64,000 nt of DNA from Gammaproteobacteria bacterium (GTDB taxonomy: Bacteria; Pseudomonadota; Gammaproteobacteria; Steroidobacterales; Steroidobacteraceae), in NCBI GenBank assembly GCA_947452065.1, contig CANGBB010000005.1, forward strand, positions 107,334 to 171,333, in the 5' to 3' direction. Every line of letters starts with the position of its first letter. The first letter of the stretch is position 1. The translations under genes and the position numbers were made by a program. The notes beneath the pieces were generated by a model, which was given only the letters and a program-made list of their open reading frames with translations, searched no databases and was not told the DNA's origin. Shown piece by piece: positions 59,390 through 64,000 of the stretch.

Positions 59390-60031
59390 ATGAGCGACAG
59401 CGCCGAGGACGTAGCCGTCGTATTCGTCCACGGTCTGTGGATGACCGGCCTCGAATCCTTCGCGCTGCGTCACCACGTGGTGCATGGGCGCGGCTGGTCC
59501 TGGCGCACCTTTCAATACAGCTCCGTGGGCCAGTCGCACACCGATGTCGCGGCTGCGCTCGATGCCACGGTGCGCTCGCTCAGCGCTTCATCTGTGCATC
59601 TGGTTGGACACAGTCTCGGCGGTCTGATCATCCAACGCGCGCTTGAACAGGCCTTGGGCTGGCCGCCCGGCAGGGTAGTGTTTCTCGGTACGCCGTCCCT
59701 GGGCAGTCGCGCTGCCGAGCAGCTGCACGCACTTCCGTTCGGTGACTGGCTACTGGGTCATTCGGCTGAGCTGCTGCTCGACTCCGCTCGACGTCAATGG
59801 CGCTTTGATCGTGAGCTGGGCATCGTGGCGGGCACTTATCCGGTTAGCGTCGGCAAGCCGCTGGCGCAGTTCGCAGCGGATGAACCCAACGACGGACTGG
59901 TCTCCGTGGCCGAGACACGCCTGCCCGGTGCCACGGCGCACCTGACCTTGCCGGTCAGTCACACCGGCATGCTGTTCTCTCCGGATGTGGCGCGACAGGT
60001 GTGCGCCTTCCTCGCGACCGGAAGATTTTAG
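59390..60031 (+). CDS. Alpha/beta hydrolase, lipase/esterase-like
   Basis: 213-residue soluble alpha/beta-hydrolase without a signal peptide. It has [11 protein letters not shown] (oxyanion region), the nucleophile elbow GHSLGG with Ser75, likely acid Asp in EPNDGLVSV (about 166) and His in VSHTGML (about 189). The overall shape resembles triacylglycerol lipase or PGAP1-type hydrolases. The substrate is unknown. It begins 25 bases after aspS and its TAG overlaps the end of mutS by 4 bases. Confidence 0.85.
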   Translation: MSDSAEDVAVVFVHGLWMTGLESFALRHHVVHGRGWSWRTFQYSSVGQSHTDVAAALDATVRSLSASSVHLVGHSLGGLIIQRALEQALGWPPGRVVFLGTPSLGSRAAEQLHALPFGDWLLGHSAELLLDSARRQWRFDRELGIVAGTYPVSVGKPLAQFAADEPNDGLVSVAETRLPGATAHLTLPVSHTGMLFSPDVARQVCAFLATGRF

Positions 60032-62661
60032 GACTGATTGCCGCCTTCGAGAGCGGCGCGATGCAGTTCGTACAACAACTGGATGGCGTCGCGCGGCGAC
60101 AGCTCATCCGGATTCAGCTCCGCCAGCCGCCGCTCCAGCGCGCTCGGTACTGGCGCCGTCAGCGGTTCGCTCGCCGGTGCAAACAGAGACAATTCGCCCT
60201 GACGCTGCGCGCGGCCTTCTCCGCTGCTCTCGCGTGCGGCCTCCAGTGTTTGCAGGTATTGGCGCGCATGGGCAATCACCGGTCGTGGCACACCCGCCAA
60301 CTGCGCCACCGCCAGCCCGAAGCTGCGGTTCGCTGGTCCCGGCTTGACCGCGTGCAGGAAGATCAGTGAGTCAGCATGCTCGGTGGCGTCGAGGTGCGCA
60401 TTCGCGCAGGCTGGAATTTCCTGCGCGAGGCTCGTCAGTTCGAAATAATGCGTGGCGAAGAGCGTGAAGGCGCGCACCTTCAGCGCCAGCTCGCGCGCTA
60501 CGGCCCAAGCCAGCGACAGACCATCGAAGGTACTGGTGCCGCGTCCGATCTCATCCATCAGCACCAAACTTCGCGGCGTGGCGTTGTGCAGGATGTTGGC
60601 CGTCTCGGTCATCTCCACCATGAATGTGGAACGGCCGCCGGCCAGATCGTCACCGGCACCGATGCGCGTGAAGATGCGATCCAGCGGACCGATGACAGCA
60701 CGCGTTGCCGGCACGAAGCTGCCGATGTGGGCCAGCACGCAGACCAGCGCCACCTGTCGCATGTAGGTCGATTTGCCGCCCATGTTCGGGCCGGTGATGA
60801 TCAGCATGCGCTGCGCATCATCAAGCATCAGGTCGTTCGGCACGAACGGGGTGTCGATGAACTGCTCCACCACCGGATGCCGACCGCCTTCGATCAGCAG
60901 CTGCGGTTCGCGACTCAGCTCCGGTTCCACCCAGTTGCCCCGGCGTGCGCTGCTGGCCAGCGAGCGCAATGCATCCAGCTGCGCCAGTGCCGCGGCGGTG
61001 GACTGCAGTGGACCCAGATCCTCGATCAACTGCGTCAGCAGTGCCTCGAACAGTTCCTTTTCGCGCGCCAGTGCCCGCTCGCGCGCGCCGAGCACCTGGT
61101 CCTCAAATTTCTTCAGTTCCGGCGTAATGAATCGTTCGGCCGATTTAACCGTCTGCCGCCGCACATAGTCGGTGGGCACGCGCTCGGCCTGTGCGCGCGG
61201 GATCTCGATGAAGAATCCCTGCACGCGATTGAAACCCAGCTTCAGGCTGGCGATACCGGAGCGCTCGCGCTCGCGCGCTTCCAGCTCCAGAAGAAAGCCG
61301 TCGGTGTTGCTGGCAATGTGTCGCAGTTCATCCAGCGTTGCGTCATGGCCGGCTGCAATGACGCCGCCATCGCGCAGGAAATGATTGGGCTCCGTGGCGA
61401 TTGCGCGGGTCAGCAGTGCGCATTCGGCAGCGTGGTCGCTGCTGTCGGCATGCAGCTCGTTCAGCAGCGGGGAGGCGAGGCCAGACCACAGCGCGCGCAG
61501 CGGCGGCAGTGCGGTCAGCGCCGAGCGCAGCTGCACCAGATCGCGGGGCCGCGCGCTGCGCAGCGCCACACGTGCGAGCACGCGTTCGATGTCGCCCACC
61601 GCCTGCAGCGGGTCGCGCAGTGCGTCGGACGTCGTGTCCAGCATCAGCATTCTCACGGCGTGATAACGCCGACGCAGCTGATCCTGATTCACGATCGGAC
61701 GACCCAGCCAGCGTCGCAGTGCGCGTGCACCCATCGCTGTGACCGTGTCGTCGATGACCGCGAGCAGCGTGGCGCGCTCGTTCGCGTTCAGGCTGGTATC
61801 CAGTTCCAGATTGCGGCGTGTGGCGGCATCGAGCAGCAGTGAATCGCCCGTTTCCTCCACCTGCAGCGCGCGAATGTGTGGCAGCGCTGATTTTTGGGTG
61901 TCGCGCACGTATTGCAGCAACGCACCGGCTGCGGCGATAGCCAGCGGCAGCTCGTCGGCGCCGAAGCCGCGCAGGTCGAGCGTACCGAGCTGGTCGGTCA
62001 GCAGACGCGAGGCAGTGGCCAGTTCGAAGTGCCAGGGTGGTCGGTTGCGGATCACGGCCTGAGCCGCACTGGCGAGAGGAGCGTTCCCGTCACCGGGGAG
62101 CGATTGGTGTTCCGGCAGCAGCAGTTCGGCCGGAGCCAGCCGCTGCAGTTCCGCCGCCAGCGCGCCGGGACCCAGTGATTGCATCAGGCAGAAGCGGCCC
62201 GAGGAGAGTTCAAGCCAAGCCAGTCCGAAGCGCTCGCCGTCGCGATACAGGGACGCGAGCAGCGTTTCGCGCCGCTGGTCGAGCAGCGCCTCGTCGGTGA
62301 CCGTGCCCGGTGTCACCACACGCACCACCTGCCGCTCCACCGGGCCTTTGGACTTCGCCGGATCGCCGATCTGTTCGCAGATGGCCACGGACTGCCCACG
62401 GCGCACCAGCCGCGCCAGATAGCCGTCCACGCTGTGCGCGGGCACGCCCGCCATGGCGATTGGTACGCCGGCCGACTGTCCGCGCGAAGTCAGCGCGATG
62501 TCGAGCAGGCTGGCGGCGCGGCGGGCATCGTCATAAAACAGTTCGTAGAAATCACCCATCCGGTAGAACAGCAGCACGTCGGGATACTGCGCCTTGATGC
62601 GCAGGTACTGCTGCATGACCGGAGTGTGCAGCGCGATGACTGAATCGTTGGAGGTGTTCAA
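60028..62661 (-). CDS. mutS: DNA mismatch repair protein MutS
   Basis: Recognises mismatches and starts methyl-directed repair. It has 877 residues. The mismatch-binding motif [11 protein letters not shown] contains the Phe38-Tyr-Glu40 pair that stacks on the mispair; Walker [10 protein letters not shown] is at 624-632, followed by [22 protein letters not shown] (Walker B) and [13 protein letters not shown]. The end has an extension used for tetramers and MutL/beta-clamp contacts. It is divergent from pncC, and converges with the hydrolase with stop codons overlapping. Confidence 0.98.
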   Translation of the reverse strand: MNTSNDSVIALHTPVMQQYLRIKAQYPDVLLFYRMGDFYELFYDDARRAASLLDIALTSRGQSAGVPIAMAGVPAHSVDGYLARLVRRGQSVAICEQIGDPAKSKGPVERQVVRVVTPGTVTDEALLDQRRETLLASLYRDGERFGLAWLELSSGRFCLMQSLGPGALAAELQRLAPAELLLPEHQSLPGDGNAPLASAAQAVIRNRPPWHFELATASRLLTDQLGTLDLRGFGADELPLAIAAAGALLQYVRDTQKSALPHIRALQVEETGDSLLLDAATRRNLELDTSLNANERATLLAVIDDTVTAMGARALRRWLGRPIVNQDQLRRRYHAVRMLMLDTTSDALRDPLQAVGDIERVLARVALRSARPRDLVQLRSALTALPPLRALWSGLASPLLNELHADSSDHAAECALLTRAIATEPNHFLRDGGVIAAGHDATLDELRHIASNTDGFLLELEARERERSGIASLKLGFNRVQGFFIEIPRAQAERVPTDYVRRQTVKSAERFITPELKKFEDQVLGARERALAREKELFEALLTQLIEDLGPLQSTAAALAQLDALRSLASSARRGNWVEPELSREPQLLIEGGRHPVVEQFIDTPFVPNDLMLDDAQRMLIITGPNMGGKSTYMRQVALVCVLAHIGSFVPATRAVIGPLDRIFTRIGAGDDLAGGRSTFMVEMTETANILHNATPRSLVLMDEIGRGTSTFDGLSLAWAVARELALKVRAFTLFATHYFELTSLAQEIPACANAHLDATEHADSLIFLHAVKPGPANRSFGLAVAQLAGVPRPVIAHARQYLQTLEAARESSGEGRAQRQGELSLFAPASEPLTAPVPSALERRLAELNPDELSPRDAIQLLYELHRAALEGGNQS

Positions 62662-62800
62662 GCGATATCGGGTGGTCTTGCGCCGTGCTGCGTGGGTTTC
62701 GCCTCGTAGTGGGCCGCAGCTTCGGGTGCGAATGATAGCGCGATGCTGCCGCGCGTGAATTCACTTGTTCGGCGCTGGGCCCGTCGCTAGGCTCCAGCGT

Positions 62801-63337
62801 ATGAGCGCGCTGGTGCCATCCGATAGCGAACTTGATGCATTGGCGGTCGCCGCGCTGGCGGCGCTGGCACGACGCGGCTGGCGTCTGACGCTGGCGGAAT
62901 CCTGCACCGGCGGCTGGATCGCAAAAGTCCTGACCGATGTGCCGGGCAGCTCGGCGCAATTCGAATCCGGGTTCGTCACCTACGCCAATCGCGCCAAGCA
63001 GGGGGCGCTGGGCGTGCGTTCGGCTACGCTGGCGGCCGAGGGCGCGGTCAGTCGCGCCACGGTGCTGGAAATGGCCGCTGGCGCCTGTGAGCGGAGCGGT
63101 GCGGAGCTGGCGGTCTCGGTCAGCGGTATTGCCGGACCCGGCGGTGGCAGTGCCGATCGGCCGGTCGGATTGGTATGGTTCGGCTGGCAGGCGGCCAGCG
63201 GCCCGCACGATGCGCTGTGCGAGCACTTCGCCGGAGATCGCGAGGCGGTGCGGCGCCAGGCCGTGGCCCGCGCGCTGCGTTTGGTGGTCTCGCTGGCCGA
63301 TGCCCGGCCGGGGTCTGAATCTCCAGCATCGGTGTGA
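62801..63337 (+). CDS. pncC: Nicotinamide-nucleotide amidohydrolase PncC (CinA C-terminal domain)
   Basis: Deamidates nicotinamide mononucleotide to nicotinic acid mononucleotide for NAD recycling. I start at the ATG at 62801 (178 residues); an earlier ATG at 62765 adds 12 unconserved residues. [39 protein letters not shown] covers the family motif, and [19 protein letters not shown] is also diagnostic. There is no N-terminal MoCF domain. It lies just before recA, as in E. coli. Confidence 0.94.
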   Translation: MSALVPSDSELDALAVAALAALARRGWRLTLAESCTGGWIAKVLTDVPGSSAQFESGFVTYANRAKQGALGVRSATLAAEGAVSRATVLEMAAGACERSGAELAVSVSGIAGPGGGSADRPVGLVWFGWQAASGPHDALCEHFAGDREAVRRQAVARALRLVVSLADARPGSESPASV

Positions 63338-63363
63338 AAATAGGGGCTGGTGCCCGCCAACAG

Positions 63364-63393
63364 TTGTGCCATACTACTGGTTATCCATACAGT
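63364..63393 (+). promoter_or_regulatory. Predicted recA promoter overlapping the SOS box
   Basis: TTGTGC (63364-63369), 18-base spacer and TACAGT (63388-63393). The -10 lies inside the LexA box, so LexA binding would block RNA polymerase directly. Confidence 0.5.
63377..63392 (+). promoter_or_regulatory. LexA binding site (SOS box) of recA
   Basis: CTGGTTATCCATACAG fits the gammaproteobacterial LexA consensus CTG-N10-CAG with an AT-biased centre. It lies 16 bases upstream of the recA ATG. Confidence 0.8.
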
Positions 63394-63408
63394 ACAAAGG
63401 AATCCCCC

Positions 63409-64000
<592 letters not shown>

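Noticed and set aside
60376..61842. 488-codon plus-strand open frame opposite mutS
   Set aside because: mutS is intact on the minus strand; the product is Arg/Gln/His-rich without a fold signature.
62662..62800. Promoters in the mutS-pncC divergent gap
   Set aside because: A minus-strand TTCACG-N16-TATCAT (62759-62732) is possible for mutS but too weak to list; nothing convincing for pncC.

Overview
The window is a GC-rich, densely packed stretch of bacterial chromosome made almost entirely of conserved housekeeping genes. Gene content points to a gammaproteobacterium: lptCAB with kdsCD and ibaG-murA; petABC next to sspAB; a complete dcw cluster followed by lpxC, dciA, an M23 peptidase and secA-mutT; the pilD-coaE-zapD-yacG block; FmdB-DUF502-aspS; and mutS-pncC-recA. 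Type IV pilus genes beside sucCD, and bamD-rluD-pgeF-clpB in series, recall Xanthomonadales and their relatives (Nevskiales, Steroidobacterales). That placement is inference from gene order. MurE carries the diaminopimelate-type DNPR motif, and the LPS export and Kdo genes confirm a Gram-negative envelope.

Layout. 1-2979 (minus): LPS export and Kdo supply (lptB partial, lptA, lptC, kdsC, kdsD). 3010-4522: ibaG, murA. 4545-5807 (minus): DegS/AlgW-type protease. 5905-9626: cytochrome bc1 (petABC) and sspAB. 9631-13284: M61-type peptidase, then yraN and lpoA on the minus strand. 13332-16949: rsmI, the RNase P RNA and an OPT-family transporter. 17180-34791: dcw cluster from mraZ to ftsZ, with a clear promoter and MraZ boxes in front. 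34889-40933: lpxC, dciA (minus), M23 peptidase, secA, mutT and an unrecognised small gene. 40865-46805 (minus): yacG, zapD, coaE, pilD, pilC, pilB, pilA. 47081-51069: sucC, sucD, nadE. 51115-57498: bamD (minus), rluD, pgeF, clpB, FmdB protein, DUF502 protein. 57589 to the end: aspS, an alpha/beta hydrolase, mutS (minus), pncC and recA, cut by the window edge.

The genes largely serve envelope growth and division (precursor synthesis, divisome, LPS, Sec and BAM), plus respiration, the TCA cycle and DNA repair. Most genes in a run overlap by 1-8 bases or are separated by a few bases, implying long polycistronic units. Four genes appear to start with TTG (sspB, rsmH, mutT, nadE).

I found no tRNA, insertion sequence, prophage, CRISPR array or obvious defence system. 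The most unusual items are: SucD carries an 84-residue lysine/alanine-rich, histone H1-like tail; PilB lacks the usual first 50-60 residues and sits directly behind pilA; and an unrecognised 127-residue protein gene overlaps yacG antisense by 69 bp. Regulatory sequences worth noting are the MraZ boxes, a hairpin over the petA ribosome binding site, overlapping degS/petA promoters, a perfect 13-bp inverted repeat between ftsZ and lpxC, a heat-shock-like promoter before clpB and an SOS box before recA.
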